Source of the DNA: VXMT01 sp965204835 | GTDB taxonomy: Bacteria; Chloroflexota; Dehalococcoidia; UBA2979 | Reading direction: 5' to 3' | Assembly (NCBI GenBank): GCA_965204835.1 | Contig: OZ242017.1 | Location: 930,001 to 994,000, forward strand | Length of the DNA: 64,000 nt | Shown: one piece after another, positions 52,928-62,735 of the stretch | Numbering within the stretch: position 1 is the stretch's first letter | Layout of the letters: each line of letters starts with the position of its first letter | Position numbers and translations under genes: made by a program | Notes under the pieces: generated by a model | Seen by the model: the letters and a program-made list of their open reading frames with translations, nothing else | The model's database searches: none | Told to the model about the DNA's origin: nothing

Positions 52928-54274
52928 CTAGACGAGCGTGAGCGGCACGTCGCCGGTGCGCCGCGCTGCCGCGCGGCTGCCTCGCAGCGACCACGGCGTG
53001 GCCTCGGCGATGGCGACGTCGACGAGCGAGCCGACGAGGTCGCGGCCCTCGAAGTGGACGAGTTGTCCGCCGCGCGCGCGGCCCGTGGCGACCATCGCGC
53101 CGTCGCGGTCCTCCTCGCGCTCCACGAGCACCTCGAGGGTGCGGCCGAGCAGCCGGTCGTGCTTCGCGGCGGCGCTGCGCGAGTGGATCTCCTCGACGAC
53201 CTTGAGGCGCGCCTTTTTCACCTCGCGCGGCACGTCGTCCTCCAGCTTGCGGTACGCGTACGTGCCCGGCCGCGGCGAGTAGGCGGCGACGTGGATCACG
53301 TCGAACTGCAACCGCTCCAGCAGGTCGACGGTGCTCTGGAACTCGTCCTCGGTCTCGCCGGGGCAGCCCACGATCACGTCGGTGGCGATCGTCGCCTCCG
53401 GCATCCGCGACCGGATGCGCCCGAGGCGCTCCTCGTACTCGGCGACGGTGTAGCCGCGCCGCATGCGCTCCAGCATGCGGTCGTCGCCGGACTGCACGGG
53501 GATGTTGAAGTGCTCGCAGACCTTCGGCAGGTCGGCGACGGCGTCGATGATGCGGTCGGTCATGTCCTTGGGGTACGAGGTCAGGAAGCGCACGCGCTCC
53601 ACACCTTCGACGTCCTCGATGCCCTCGAAGAGGGTCGCGAGGTCCGCCGGCGTGTCGAGGTCGTGCCCGTAGGCCTCGACGGTCTGGCCGAGCAGTGTCA
53701 CCTCGCGCACACCGAGCATGGCGAGGTGGCGCACCTCGGCGAGCACGTCGCCCGGCTCGCGCGACTCCTCGCGTCCGCGGCGCAGCGGGACGATGCAGTA
53801 GGTGCAGAACTTGTCGCAGCCGTGGACGACGGGCACGTAGGCCGTCGGGCCCGTCGGCGCGCCGAAGGTCTCGGCCCAGAACTCGCCCTCGGAGACGTCG
53901 CGGTCGCCGCCGCCGCGCTCCAGCGCCGCGTCCAGCACGGGCTCGAACTGCTGCGGCCGCGCCCACACGTCGACCCACGGGAAGCGCCGTTCGAGCTCCT
54001 TGCGCTGCGTGTCCTCCTCGGGTCCGACCATGCAGCCCATGACGGCGATCTGGATGTCCTCGCCGCGCTCGCGTCGCTGGCGCAGGTGGTGGAGCCGCCC
54101 GTACGCGCGGTCCTCGGCGTGCTGCCGCACGGAGCACGTGTTGACGACAGCGAGGTCGGCGCGGTCGGGATCCTCAGCGGCGGCATACCCGATCTTCTCG
54201 AGCCCGGCGATGAGCTTGAGGGAGTCTGCCTGGTTCATCTGGCAGCCGAGGGTCCAGACGTGGTAGGTCGGCAC
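52928..54274 (-). CDS. miaB: tRNA-2-methylthio-N6-dimethylallyladenosine synthase
   Basis: Methylthiotransferase acting on A37 of tRNAs reading UNN codons. 448 residues. The N-terminal UPF0004 domain supplies three cluster cysteines (TLGCQMN, NTCSVR, MGCM); the radical-SAM motif CxxxCxxC is in HGCDKFCTYCIVP; a TRAM domain ends the protein. Related RimO is less likely given the N-terminal motifs. It lies 45 bases downstream of tRNA-Ser(GCU), a tRNA of a different codon class. Confidence 0.94.
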   Translation of the reverse strand: MPTYHVWTLGCQMNQADSLKLIAGLEKIGYAAAEDPDRADLAVVNTCSVRQHAEDRAYGRLHHLRQRRERGEDIQIAVMGCMVGPEEDTQRKELERRFPWVDVWARPQQFEPVLDAALERGGGDRDVSEGEFWAETFGAPTGPTAYVPVVHGCDKFCTYCIVPLRRGREESREPGDVLAEVRHLAMLGVREVTLLGQTVEAYGHDLDTPADLATLFEGIEDVEGVERVRFLTSYPKDMTDRIIDAVADLPKVCEHFNIPVQSGDDRMLERMRRGYTVAEYEERLGRIRSRMPEATIATDVIVGCPGETEDEFQSTVDLLERLQFDVIHVAAYSPRPGTYAYRKLEDDVPREVKKARLKVVEEIHSRSAAAKHDRLLGRTLEVLVEREEDRDGAMVATGRARGGQLVHFEGRDLVGSLVDVAIAEATPWSLRGSRAAARRTGDVPLTLV

Positions 54275-54319
54275 GGTGAGCCCCTCGGTGCGTCCTCGAT
54301 GGGTAGTGCGGGTTGTTGA

Positions 54320-54409
54320 TGGCGGAGGGGGTGGGATTCGAACCCACGATCCCGAAGAAGGGATAAGCGCTTAGCAGGCGCCCGCACTAGGCCACTATGC
54401 GACCCCTCC
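54320..54409 (-). tRNA. tRNA-Ser (anticodon GCU)
   Basis: Acceptor stem GGAGGGG/CCCCTCC closes the molecule, with discriminator G and an encoded CCA (54322-54320). The anticodon loop CTGCTAA gives GCU. A long variable arm (about 54347-54365 on the plus strand, with GATCCC pairing) and the T-loop GGTTCGAATCC identify a class II serine tRNA. Confidence 0.95.
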
Positions 54410-54467
54410 ACCTCGATCGTAGGCGGGTGGGGTCGCGCGGGGCAAGCGTGCTGCGCTCGAAGGCAGG

Positions 54468-57400
54468 CTATTCGTCCTCTGGGGCGACCAGCTGCCACTC
54501 TCCACAATCCCAGCTGCGGAATCCGACATCATCTGAATCGATGTCGATGGTGCCCCGGCCACGGAAGGACCCGGACTCGATCACGTCGTCAGGCGCGCCG
54601 AACGCACTCAGTCGTGCCCAGTAGCACCCGAAGTCTCCGTTCGATGCTCCGCGATAGCGTCCGGGCGCAACCTCGGATCCGACGAGGTAGGTCCCCGCAC
54701 CGAATAGCTCTCCCGGAGAGACGCGCGGCGTCAGGTCGCCCGACCATGTTCCGCATCCGTATCTGCTGGAGAACCCCGCGTCGGACTGCAGGATATCGAC
54801 GATGACGGTGGGTTGCGGGCGTTGAGAGCCGCTGCCTATGGCGCGACCCGAAGCGATACTCCCGAGGTACTCAAAACCGTCCTCGCCGGTGAACGCGCCG
54901 ATCCGGCCCCAGTGGCACCAGCGGCCAGGCTCCAATGTCGAGCGATACCGCCCGGGCGCGATGTCGACTCCCACGACGTACGTGCCGGTGCCGAAGGGCT
55001 CGCCCGGCTCCGCGATGGGCGTGAGTTGGCTGCTCCACGTCCCGCAGCCGTAGGTCCGCAACCCGGTGTCCGTCGACTGGATGTCGACGATTGCTGAACG
55101 CGCATCGCCGTATGCCGTGATGTCCCCGGGGAGCGCGTAACCGAACGAGCCGTCCCCGTGGAATCCGTTCAGGCGGGACCACGAGCATGAGGCTGTAGGA
55201 GCATGTGCCCGATAGCGGCCAGGCTCTATATCGACGCCGACGATGTAGACCCCGTCCTCGGAGGGCTGCGCGGCCTTTGGATTCCTCGTCAATTTGTCCG
55301 ACCAGGTACCGCAGTCCCTGCTCACGAAGCCGACATCGGCCGGGCCGATGTCAACGACTGGCATCCGCCATCCGATCGAAATGGCGAACGCCCCCTCGTA
55401 CGCACCGCCGATGCCGGCAAAGTCGTACAGCCTGTACCACAGGCACCCCTCGGTTGGCGCAGTCGCACGATAACGCCTCGGAGCGATGTCGACGCCGACG
55501 ATGTACGTGCCGTCCGGGAAGGGATCGCCTGGCTCCACCACCGGCGAGAGGTCGTCGGACCAGGTTCCGCATCCGACGCTCCAGAACCCTGCATCCTGGG
55601 GCGCTATATCCACGACTGTGGTGGGCCCGCTCCTGCGGGCACGCCATGGAACACTCGTCTCGCCGAATTCGCCGCTGAAGTCCTCCAGGCGCTCCCAGTA
55701 ACAGGAACCCGTCGGCCCGGTCGCCCGATACCGGCCGGGCGCGACCTCGTCGTCCACAATGTACGTGCCGTCCGGGAACGACTCCCCAGGCTCGACGATC
55801 GGCGTGAGGTTATCCGACCATGTTCCGCAGCCGCTGCTGTAGAACCCGGCGTCGGACGGTTTGATGTCCACGATGCTACTGCGGTCGCCGCCGAGCACAG
55901 TCGGCCACCAACCGCCGACGGTGCTACGGATGTCGGTGCTGCCGTACTTGCCGCCGAAGATGCGGAAGTTCGCCAGCCGTAGCCAGAAACAAGAGTCGGA
56001 CGGGGTGACCGCGCGGTAGCGACCCGGCGCGATGTCGATCCCGACGATGAACGTCCCGTCACCGAACGGCTGACCCGGCTCAGCGACCGGTTTGAGGTCT
56101 TCGCTCCACGTTCCACAACCCTGGCTCATGAAGCGCTCGTCGGTGGAACCGATGTCGGCGACGGTGAGGGGCAACATCAGGGGCGGCTGCTCACCATCTT
56201 TCGCCTCAGGGGCGTATGGTCCGGGCTGCGCAACAGCCCCCGTTCCCCATGTGCACTCCCCCGACGCCCCGACGGCACGGTAGCGGCCCGGCGGCACGTC
56301 GATGCCGACCCGGTGGTCACCGTCCTCGAAGGAGGCGGTTGGCCAGGACTGCCAGGCGCCGCAGCCAGCGCTGTGGAAGCCCGAATCGGCCGGGGCGATG
56401 GTCACCCAGTGACCCTCGCCAGCGGATATCACTGCCGATTCCGCACCGCTGAAGTCGCGGAGTCGCTCCCACGTGCAACCACCTGCTTCACCGGTACTCT
56501 GATATCGCCCGTGCTCGATGTCGATTCCGACGAGGTGCGTACCGTCACTAAACTCGCGAGCCGGTTCGCCGCCCTGTGTCAGGTCGCTCGACCACGTGCC
56601 GCAGCCGCTGCTGTGGAAACCCGTGTCGGCGGGGTCGATGTCGGCGATCTGCGTGTCACGTGCGGTGATCAGGGCAGATTCCTCACCGCTGAAGTCGCTC
56701 AGGCGCTGCCATATGCAGCCACCTACTGTGTCCGTACTCCGATAGCGCCCAGGCCCGATATCCGATCCCACAAGGTACGTGCCGTCACCGAACTCGCCAG
56801 CCGGTTCGCCGACCGGCGCCACGTCAGTAGACCATTCCCCGCAGCCCCGGCTGTGGAATCCCGCATCCGAAGGAAGGATGTCCACGACTGAGGTGTGGCC
56901 GGTGGCTGCGGGCGCATGGCGCCAGGTCAACAGCCGCTCCCAGACGCATGCCTCCGAGGCGTCCCGGGCACGATACCGCCCGGGTGCGACCTCCTCCTCC
57001 ACGCGAAATGTGCCGTCGCCGAAGGGTTGTCCCGGCGACGCGGTGGCTGCGTACCTCTCCCACGTCCCGCAGCCGCTGCTCACGAAGCTGACATCCGACG
57101 GTTTCAACTCGACGAGAGTAGCCCGCCCCTCGTGTCGCTCCCGGCCGTCATTGAGCGCCCATGAGCAGCTCTCGGTGGCCGAGCTCGCGCGATACAGTCC
57201 TGGCTCGATCTGGGCTCCGATGTAGTACTTCGCATCGCCGAATGAGGTCAGCAGGGGCGGCGTCGGAGTCTGCGTCGGTATGGGTGCAGGGCTTGGCGTC
57301 GGGGATGCCGTCCGCGTGGCCGTGGCTACCGGCGTCGGTGTGTCCGTTGGGGTGGCGGCTGCATCCTCTGACGTCGGCGGCGTCTTGACGGCGGACGTCG

Positions 57401-57488
57401 GCGTGGTCGGAGGCCTGTCCCCGTCGCCTCCGAGGCACCCTGCGATCAGCAAGACGCCGGCGACCAGGACGATCAGCCTGTGCCTCAT
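54468..57488 (-). CDS. Lipoprotein with 11 tandem Cys-pair repeats
   Basis: 1006 residues from ATG 57488, with AGGGA seven bases upstream. A lipobox (VLLIAGC) ends the signal peptide, then a Thr/Pro-rich linker of about 60 residues reaches 11 tandem repeats of 70 to 98 residues each. The repeat pattern is FGDGTYxVGxDIxPGRYR, then CxW about 10 residues on, VDIxPxDAGF, and GCGTWS. Each repeat has two Cys, so one disulfide per repeat is likely. It should sit on the outer face of the membrane or wall. Similar single repeats are known in actinobacterial secreted proteins; a ligand is unknown. Confidence 0.8.
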   Translation of the reverse strand: MRHRLIVLVAGVLLIAGCLGGDGDRPPTTPTSAVKTPPTSEDAAATPTDTPTPVATATRTASPTPSPAPIPTQTPTPPLLTSFGDAKYYIGAQIEPGLYRASSATESCSWALNDGRERHEGRATLVELKPSDVSFVSSGCGTWERYAATASPGQPFGDGTFRVEEEVAPGRYRARDASEACVWERLLTWRHAPAATGHTSVVDILPSDAGFHSRGCGEWSTDVAPVGEPAGEFGDGTYLVGSDIGPGRYRSTDTVGGCIWQRLSDFSGEESALITARDTQIADIDPADTGFHSSGCGTWSSDLTQGGEPAREFSDGTHLVGIDIEHGRYQSTGEAGGCTWERLRDFSGAESAVISAGEGHWVTIAPADSGFHSAGCGAWQSWPTASFEDGDHRVGIDVPPGRYRAVGASGECTWGTGAVAQPGPYAPEAKDGEQPPLMLPLTVADIGSTDERFMSQGCGTWSEDLKPVAEPGQPFGDGTFIVGIDIAPGRYRAVTPSDSCFWLRLANFRIFGGKYGSTDIRSTVGGWWPTVLGGDRSSIVDIKPSDAGFYSSGCGTWSDNLTPIVEPGESFPDGTYIVDDEVAPGRYRATGPTGSCYWERLEDFSGEFGETSVPWRARRSGPTTVVDIAPQDAGFWSVGCGTWSDDLSPVVEPGDPFPDGTYIVGVDIAPRRYRATAPTEGCLWYRLYDFAGIGGAYEGAFAISIGWRMPVVDIGPADVGFVSRDCGTWSDKLTRNPKAAQPSEDGVYIVGVDIEPGRYRAHAPTASCSWSRLNGFHGDGSFGYALPGDITAYGDARSAIVDIQSTDTGLRTYGCGTWSSQLTPIAEPGEPFGTGTYVVGVDIAPGRYRSTLEPGRWCHWGRIGAFTGEDGFEYLGSIASGRAIGSGSQRPQPTVIVDILQSDAGFSSRYGCGTWSGDLTPRVSPGELFGAGTYLVGSEVAPGRYRGASNGDFGCYWARLSAFGAPDDVIESGSFRGRGTIDIDSDDVGFRSWDCGEWQLVAPEDE

Positions 57489-57673
57489 CCGGGAATCCCT
57501 GCGTGCTCGCGGCACGGCGCTCAGTTGCCGTCAACTGTATGTACGACGGTAACAGTCGCCGGGATCCCTCGGCGGACAACCGAGGAAAGCGCGCACGCGA
57601 TGGGATGCGCGCCGCGGCGCCCCGTGCCGCTCAGGGGCGTGCGAGTGCCCTGGGGTCGCGCCCGCGTGCGGGG

Positions 57674-58555
57674 CTACAGCAGGCCGGCGTCTCGCAACTG
57701 CTGCTGCATCGTCGCGCCGATGTCCGAGGGGGACTCGGAGACGGCGGCGCCGGCGGCGCGCAGCGCCTCCTTCTTCGCGTCGGCGGTCCCGGCGCGGCCG
57801 GCGATGATCGCGCCGGCGTGGCCCATGCGGCGGCCCGGAGGGGCCGTGGCGCCGGCGATGAACGCCGTCACCGGCTTCGACATCTGCGAGATGTAGTCCG
57901 CGGCCTCCTGCTCGGCTGTCCCGCCGATCTCGCCGATGAGCACGACGGCCGCCGTGTCCGGGTCGGCCTCGAACAGCGCGAGCGCCTCGGCCTGCGTGGT
58001 GCCGATGATCGGGTCGCCGCCCACGCCGACGCTCGACGACTGCCCGATGCCGAGGCGGCTGAGCTGGTCGACTGTCTCGTAGACGAGCGTCCCGGAGCGC
58101 GAGATCACGCCGACATTGCCCTCGAGGTACACGTCGGGCGGCATGATGCCCGCGCGGGCCCGCGCGGCCGGCGTGATGACGCCGGGGCAGTTCGGGCCGA
58201 TGAGCGTCGTACCCGAGCCGTCGAGCGCCCGCTTGACCATCACCATGTCATGCACCGGGATGCCCTCGGTGATGCAGATCGCGACCGGCACGCCCGCGTC
58301 GACGGTCTCGAGGATGGCGTCGGCGGCGAAGGGCGCGGGGACGAAGATCAGCGAGACGTTCGCGCCGAACTCGTCGACGGCCTCGCGCACGGTGTTACGG
58401 ACGGGGGTGTCCTCGAGGACCTGGCCGCCGCGGCCGGGGGTGACGCCGCAGACGATCTGGGTGCCGTAGGCACGGCTGTTGCGCGCCTCGCGCTGCCCGG
58501 CGCCGCCGAAGCCCTGGATGACGACTCGCGTGTTCTCGTCCAGCAGTACGCCCAC
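57674..58555 (-). CDS. sucD: Succinyl-CoA synthetase alpha subunit
   Basis: TCA-cycle enzyme that makes ATP or GTP from succinyl-CoA. 293 residues: the CoA-binding GFGGAGQREA near the N-terminus and the phosphohistidine loop MGHAGAIIAG near the C-terminus. The conserved IGPNCPGVITP segment is intact. It follows sucC by 61 bases. Confidence 0.96.
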   Translation of the reverse strand: MGVLLDENTRVVIQGFGGAGQREARNSRAYGTQIVCGVTPGRGGQVLEDTPVRNTVREAVDEFGANVSLIFVPAPFAADAILETVDAGVPVAICITEGIPVHDMVMVKRALDGSGTTLIGPNCPGVITPAARARAGIMPPDVYLEGNVGVISRSGTLVYETVDQLSRLGIGQSSSVGVGGDPIIGTTQAEALALFEADPDTAAVVLIGEIGGTAEQEAADYISQMSKPVTAFIAGATAPPGRRMGHAGAIIAGRAGTADAKKEALRAAGAAVSESPSDIGATMQQQLRDAGLL

Positions 58556-58616
58556 GTTCGCGCTCCCTTACGTGTTCGGGTGAGTGTCTCGGTCGATGTG
58601 CTTCGTCGGGTGGCCG

Positions 58617-59783
58617 CTACTCGCCGCCCGAGGCCGCCTCGACGGCCTTCTGTGCGCCGTCGGCGAAGCCGTCCGCGCGGATCAGCTCGATGCCCGAGTC
58701 GTCGAGGATGCGGTTGCCGTCATCCACGTTCGTGCCGGCCAGCCGCACCACCGTCGGCTGCGGGATCAGGCCCTGGTTGCGGGCCTGCACCACGCCCTCC
58801 GCGATCACGTCGGTGCGCGCGAGGCCGCCGAAGATGTTGACGAACACCGCCTTCACGTCCGGGTCGGCGCCGATGATGCGCAGCGCCGCCACGATCGCCT
58901 CCGGGTCGTTCGCCGTGCCGATGTCGAGGAAGTTCGCCGGCTCGCCGCCCTCGAACTTGATCGCGTCCATCGTCGCCATGGCGAGCCCGGCGCCGTTGAC
59001 CATGCAGCCGATGTCGCCGTCGAGCTTGATGTAGTTCTGGATGCCGGCGTCCTCGGCCTCGACCTCCAGCGCCTCGTCCTGGGCGCGGTCGCGCATCTCG
59101 GCGAGGTCGCGGCGGCGGAAGTCGGCGTCGTCGTCGACCGAGAACTTGGCGTCGACGGCGAGCAGGCGGCCATCGCCGGTCACGACCAGCGGGTTGATCT
59201 CGGCCAGCGAGCCGTCGTTCTCCTCGAACGCGCGGGCGAGGCCCTGGATGAGTGCGACCGCCGGGCGGTTGAGGTCGCCGTCGAGGCCGGTTGCGAAGGC
59301 CAGTGCGCGGGCCTGGAAGCCCTGGAAGCCGGTGATGGGGTCGATGGCCTGGCGGTGGATCTGCTCGGGGTGCTCCTCGGCGACCTCCTCGATCTCCATC
59401 CCGCCGGCCGCCGAGGCGATCATCACGGGCTTGCCCTCGGCGTTGTCGATGACCGCGCCGAGGTAGAGCTCGCGCGCGACATCGATCTGCTCCTCGACGA
59501 GCACGGCGTCGATGGGTTGGCCCTGCGGCGCCTGGAAGGTGACGAGCCGCGTGCCGAGCAGCTCCTCGGCGGCCGCACGCGCCTCGTCGGCGGAGCCGGC
59601 GAGCTTGATGCCGCCTGCACGTCCGCGCCCGCCGGCGTGGACCTGCGCCTTGACCACGACCTTGCCGCCGAGCGCCTCGGCGGCCTCGGCGGCCTCGTCG
59701 GCGGTGCGGGCGACGCGGCCTTCGGGGGTGGGGACGCCGTAGCGCGCCAGCAGTTCCTTGGCCTGGTACTCGTGCAGCTTCAT
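58617..59783 (-). CDS. sucC: Succinyl-CoA synthetase beta subunit
   Basis: 388 residues, beginning MKLHEYQAKELLARYGVPTP, the family N-terminus of the ATP-grasp domain. VVKAQVHAGGRGRAGGIKL, EINPLVVT and CMVNGAGLAMATMD follow. Partner of sucD; both are read from one minus-strand transcript. Confidence 0.96.
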   Translation of the reverse strand: MKLHEYQAKELLARYGVPTPEGRVARTADEAAEAAEALGGKVVVKAQVHAGGRGRAGGIKLAGSADEARAAAEELLGTRLVTFQAPQGQPIDAVLVEEQIDVARELYLGAVIDNAEGKPVMIASAAGGMEIEEVAEEHPEQIHRQAIDPITGFQGFQARALAFATGLDGDLNRPAVALIQGLARAFEENDGSLAEINPLVVTGDGRLLAVDAKFSVDDDADFRRRDLAEMRDRAQDEALEVEAEDAGIQNYIKLDGDIGCMVNGAGLAMATMDAIKFEGGEPANFLDIGTANDPEAIVAALRIIGADPDVKAVFVNIFGGLARTDVIAEGVVQARNQGLIPQPTVVRLAGTNVDDGNRILDDSGIELIRADGFADGAQKAVEAASGGE

Positions 59784-59903
59784 GGTGGGCTCCCGGTGCG
59801 GGCGTGTGATGTGGGCGCCTCGATGGTTGGAGGCGGCGCGGCGGATGGTAGCACCTGAGGCGGGGTGCTCAAGGCGCGAGGCGAGCCGAGGGGCCGTACG
59901 GCA

Positions 59904-60707
59904 TTAGCGCCGCGATGAGCAGGGTGGGCAGGGACACTGCGGGAAGTCCGGCGTGAGGTGGGTGAGCCCGTGCATGACGCCGTCGCTGGAGTCGAAGCGG
60001 CGCCACAGCCGGCCAATCCACTGCTCGTCTTGTCCCGGCAGGGCGTAGTAGCGCCACAGGGCCCAGCAGACGAAGTCCGCAGCCTGGATGAGCCGGCTTA
60101 CATGCGAGTCCGCGAAGACCGGCACGTCGGCGAGACGGTCGAGCGTCCCGAGCCTCCCAGCCATTTCCCGCCAGTCCGCCACGGCGCGCTGGACGTCCAG
60201 TTCGAGGGAGTTTCGGTCGTGAATGACGAAACCTGTTTGCGGCCGACCGGTCTCATGCTCTCGTCGGCTCAGCATCGCGTCGAAATCCGTGAGCACCTTC
60301 TCGTAGGCCGTGCGCAGATGGTCGGGCCACCGCCGGTCGACCACGACCCCGAACAGCGCGAGCGGCTGCGTTGCGTCCAGCGGCTCGAACGCCCCGATGG
60401 CGTCGTACGTGCGGTGGAGCAAGTTGAGCCGGGCCCTCTGCCCAACGCGACGCCAGGGGCTCTCCCGTCTCGGCCTCGCCGGACTCTTGATCTCGGTGGC
60501 GTGGAGCTCGAATTCGTCCGGGTCGGCGCCTTCGGGCAGCGCTTCCTGGAGTGTGGCGGTCAGACGCTGCTGGAGCCGCCGAGCGTCCCCCTCGGCGACA
60601 GCCAGCCCGGAGAGGATGAAGTAGGGGCTGCCGCCGTGTGTCCCCGATTCGTCCAGATAGAGGAGGTACGTAGGCCAGTCCTCATGAGTGAGCGTGAAGG
60701 CGGCCAA
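59904..60707 (-). CDS. DUF3800 family protein
   Basis: 267 residues from TTG 60707, the only start near the N-terminus. The DUF3800 acidic motif is YLLYLDESGTHGG at about residue 14; LIQAADFVCWALWRYY is the second conserved block. It is longer than and distinct from the DUF3800 gene at 34722. Near the C-terminus there is a Cys-rich end (QCPCPPCSS). Family members have an RNase H-like fold and no established activity. Confidence 0.75.
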   Translation of the reverse strand: MAAFTLTHEDWPTYLLYLDESGTHGGSPYFILSGLAVAEGDARRLQQRLTATLQEALPEGADPDEFELHATEIKSPARPRRESPWRRVGQRARLNLLHRTYDAIGAFEPLDATQPLALFGVVVDRRWPDHLRTAYEKVLTDFDAMLSRREHETGRPQTGFVIHDRNSLELDVQRAVADWREMAGRLGTLDRLADVPVFADSHVSRLIQAADFVCWALWRYYALPGQDEQWIGRLWRRFDSSDGVMHGLTHLTPDFPQCPCPPCSSRR

Positions 60708-60829
60708 GCTCCGAGACTCAAGTACCGCAACGCAGTCTCAAGGTCGGAGGCGGTACCGCGAAGCAGTCCTCCCGGCCGCAGTACCAGTCTATCGACGCCC
60801 GGACGTCGTCACAAGCGGTGACCGGCCGG

Positions 60830-62503
60830 CTACCCGCCGAACTCGCGCCGCATCTGGTCCAGCCCCATCGGCCCCAGCTCGAACGCCCGCGCGTGGAACG
60901 CCGCGAGGTCGAACGAGGCGCCGTCGCGGCGGCGGGCGGCCTCGCGGGCGTCGAGCCACGCGCGCTCGCCCACCTTGTAGCTGATCGCCTGCCCCGGCAG
61001 ACCGAGGTAGCGGTCCACCTCGCTCGCCATGAAGTCGGCGGGGAAGTGCGCGCGCTGCAGCACGAACTCCAGGCCCAGCTCCGGCGTCCAGGTCTCGCCC
61101 GGGTGGAAGTGGTCGTGCTCGGCGATCGGCAGCTCGAGGTGCATCCCGATGTCCACCACCACCCGCGCGCAGCGCAGCGCCTGCGCGCGCAGCATGCCCA
61201 GGTAGTAGTCGGGGTTCTCGAGGTAGCCGAGCTCGCCCATCAGCCGCTCGGCGTAGAGCCCCCAGCCCTCCGAGTAGCCCGACGAGCCGCCCAGCAGCCG
61301 CTGCCAGCGCGAGAGGTGCTCGCGCAGGTACACCGTCATCCCGATCTGGAGGTGGTGGCCCGGGACGCCCTCGTGGTACGCGATCGAGACCTCGCCCCAC
61401 AGGGGGAAGCGGGTCTTCCCGGCCGTGGGGTACCAGGTGCGGCCCGGCCGGCTGAAGTCCTCCGAGGGGCCCGTGTAGTACATGGCCAGCGGGCCGCCCG
61501 GCGGCGCGATCAACGCTTCGATGCGCTGCACCTCCTCCGGCAGGTCGAAGTGCGTGCCGTTGAGCTCCGCGATGGTCGTCTCCTGCAGGTTCTGCATCCA
61601 CTGCTGGAACGCGTCGACGCCGTCGATGGCGCGATCCGGGTCGGACTCGAGGAGCTCCTTCACGCCCTCGACGCCCACACCAGGCGCGATGCGCTCCGCG
61701 GTCGCCTCCATCTCGGCCTCGATGCGGTGCAGCTCGGACCAGCCCCACGCGTAGGTCTCGTCGAGGTCCGGCGAGGCGCCGGTGAAGACCTGCACGCCGA
61801 GCGCGTAGCGGTCCCGCCCGACCGGGTCGTGCGGCTCGGCGGCGGGCACGTAGGTCTCGTCGAGGTAGCGGCCGAAGCCGGCGAACGCCTCGTTCGCGGC
61901 CGCCGCGCCCCTGTGCAGCTGTGCGGCCAGCCCGTCGCTCGCCACATCCGACGCCTCGAACGCCTCGACGAGCCCGTCGAAGTACGAGGGGGCGTCGCCC
62001 GCGCCGCTCCAGGTCGCGCACTGCTTCGCGCACTCCGAGGCCTGTCGCTGCGTGCTCACCATCCCGCGCTCGATGCCCGTGTCGAGCGTCTGCCGGAGGC
62101 CGGCGACGCCGCCGGGGAGCGCGGCGAGGCGGGCGGCGATGTTGCTCCAGTGCTCCTCGGTCTCGCGCGGCATGAGGTCGAAGACGCGGCGCAGCGACTG
62201 CAACGGGCTGGCGAGGATGTTGAGCGAGCGGAACCGCTCGCCCGCGTCGTGCAGCTCGCCGGAGAGCCGCATGCTCTCCGCCATCGCGTCGCGCGCGACG
62301 CGGTCACGGTCGTCCTCGATGGGCGCTGAGGTGAGGGCGGCGAGCGTCTCGCGCTCGAGCGCGGCGCGGGCCTCGTGGCCGTCGGGCGAGAAGTCGGTCA
62401 GTTCGGTCTCGTGACCGGGGATGCCCATGCTGGTGGCGGCGTTGGGCGAGAGCGCGGCGTAGCGGACGACGTAGTCATCGGCGAGGTCGTAGATGGCGGA
62501 CAT
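60830..62503 (-). CDS. DUF885 family zinc peptidase
   Basis: 557 residues from ATG 62503; the open frame upstream runs into the serine tRNA. The metal site HEGVPGHHLQIG is the family signature (HExxxGHH), followed by SGYSEGWGLYAERLM with the further Glu ligand. The protein has no signal peptide, so it is probably cytoplasmic. The family is assumed to be carboxypeptidase-like; the substrate is unknown. Confidence 0.88.
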   Translation of the reverse strand: MSAIYDLADDYVVRYAALSPNAATSMGIPGHETELTDFSPDGHEARAALERETLAALTSAPIEDDRDRVARDAMAESMRLSGELHDAGERFRSLNILASPLQSLRRVFDLMPRETEEHWSNIAARLAALPGGVAGLRQTLDTGIERGMVSTQRQASECAKQCATWSGAGDAPSYFDGLVEAFEASDVASDGLAAQLHRGAAAANEAFAGFGRYLDETYVPAAEPHDPVGRDRYALGVQVFTGASPDLDETYAWGWSELHRIEAEMEATAERIAPGVGVEGVKELLESDPDRAIDGVDAFQQWMQNLQETTIAELNGTHFDLPEEVQRIEALIAPPGGPLAMYYTGPSEDFSRPGRTWYPTAGKTRFPLWGEVSIAYHEGVPGHHLQIGMTVYLREHLSRWQRLLGGSSGYSEGWGLYAERLMGELGYLENPDYYLGMLRAQALRCARVVVDIGMHLELPIAEHDHFHPGETWTPELGLEFVLQRAHFPADFMASEVDRYLGLPGQAISYKVGERAWLDAREAARRRDGASFDLAAFHARAFELGPMGLDQMRREFGG

Positions 62504-62552
62504 GGACGTGCTGGCCTCCAGCGTCGACGTGCGTGGTCGGGTGGGGTGGTGT

Positions 62553-62642
62553 TGGCGGAGGGGGTGGGATTCGAACCCACGGTGACGCAAGCGCCACGAC
62601 GGTGTTCAAGACCGCTCCCATAAACCGCTCGGGCACCCCTCC
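62553..62642 (-). tRNA. tRNA-Ser (anticodon UGA)
   Basis: Acceptor GGAGGGG/CCCCTCC, discriminator G and encoded CCA (62555-62553), as in the other serine tRNA at 54320. The anticodon loop CTTGAAC gives UGA. A long variable arm follows (GTCGTGGCGCTTGCGTCAC on the minus strand). The methyltransferase gene on the plus strand begins 94 bases beyond its 5' end. Confidence 0.95.
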
Positions 62643-62698
62643 ACAGACCAGTGTGCGGCGAGACGTGGGCTGATTGCCACTCGCAGCGGTCTTGGGCG

Positions 62699-62727
62699 CT
62701 GACGCAACGGCGTTGACGCGTTAACAT
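62699..62727 (+). promoter_or_regulatory. Promoter of the methyltransferase gene
   Basis: CTGACG (62699-62704), a 17-base spacer and TAACAT (62722-62727), eight bases before the ATG at 62736. The distance implies a leaderless transcript or nearly so. Confidence 0.45.
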
Positions 62728-62735
62728 TCGAGCCC

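Noticed and set aside
57280..57552. 90-codon plus-strand frame opposite the lipoprotein N-terminus
   Set aside because: It mirrors the Thr/Pro linker and signal peptide of the lipoprotein; no independent support.
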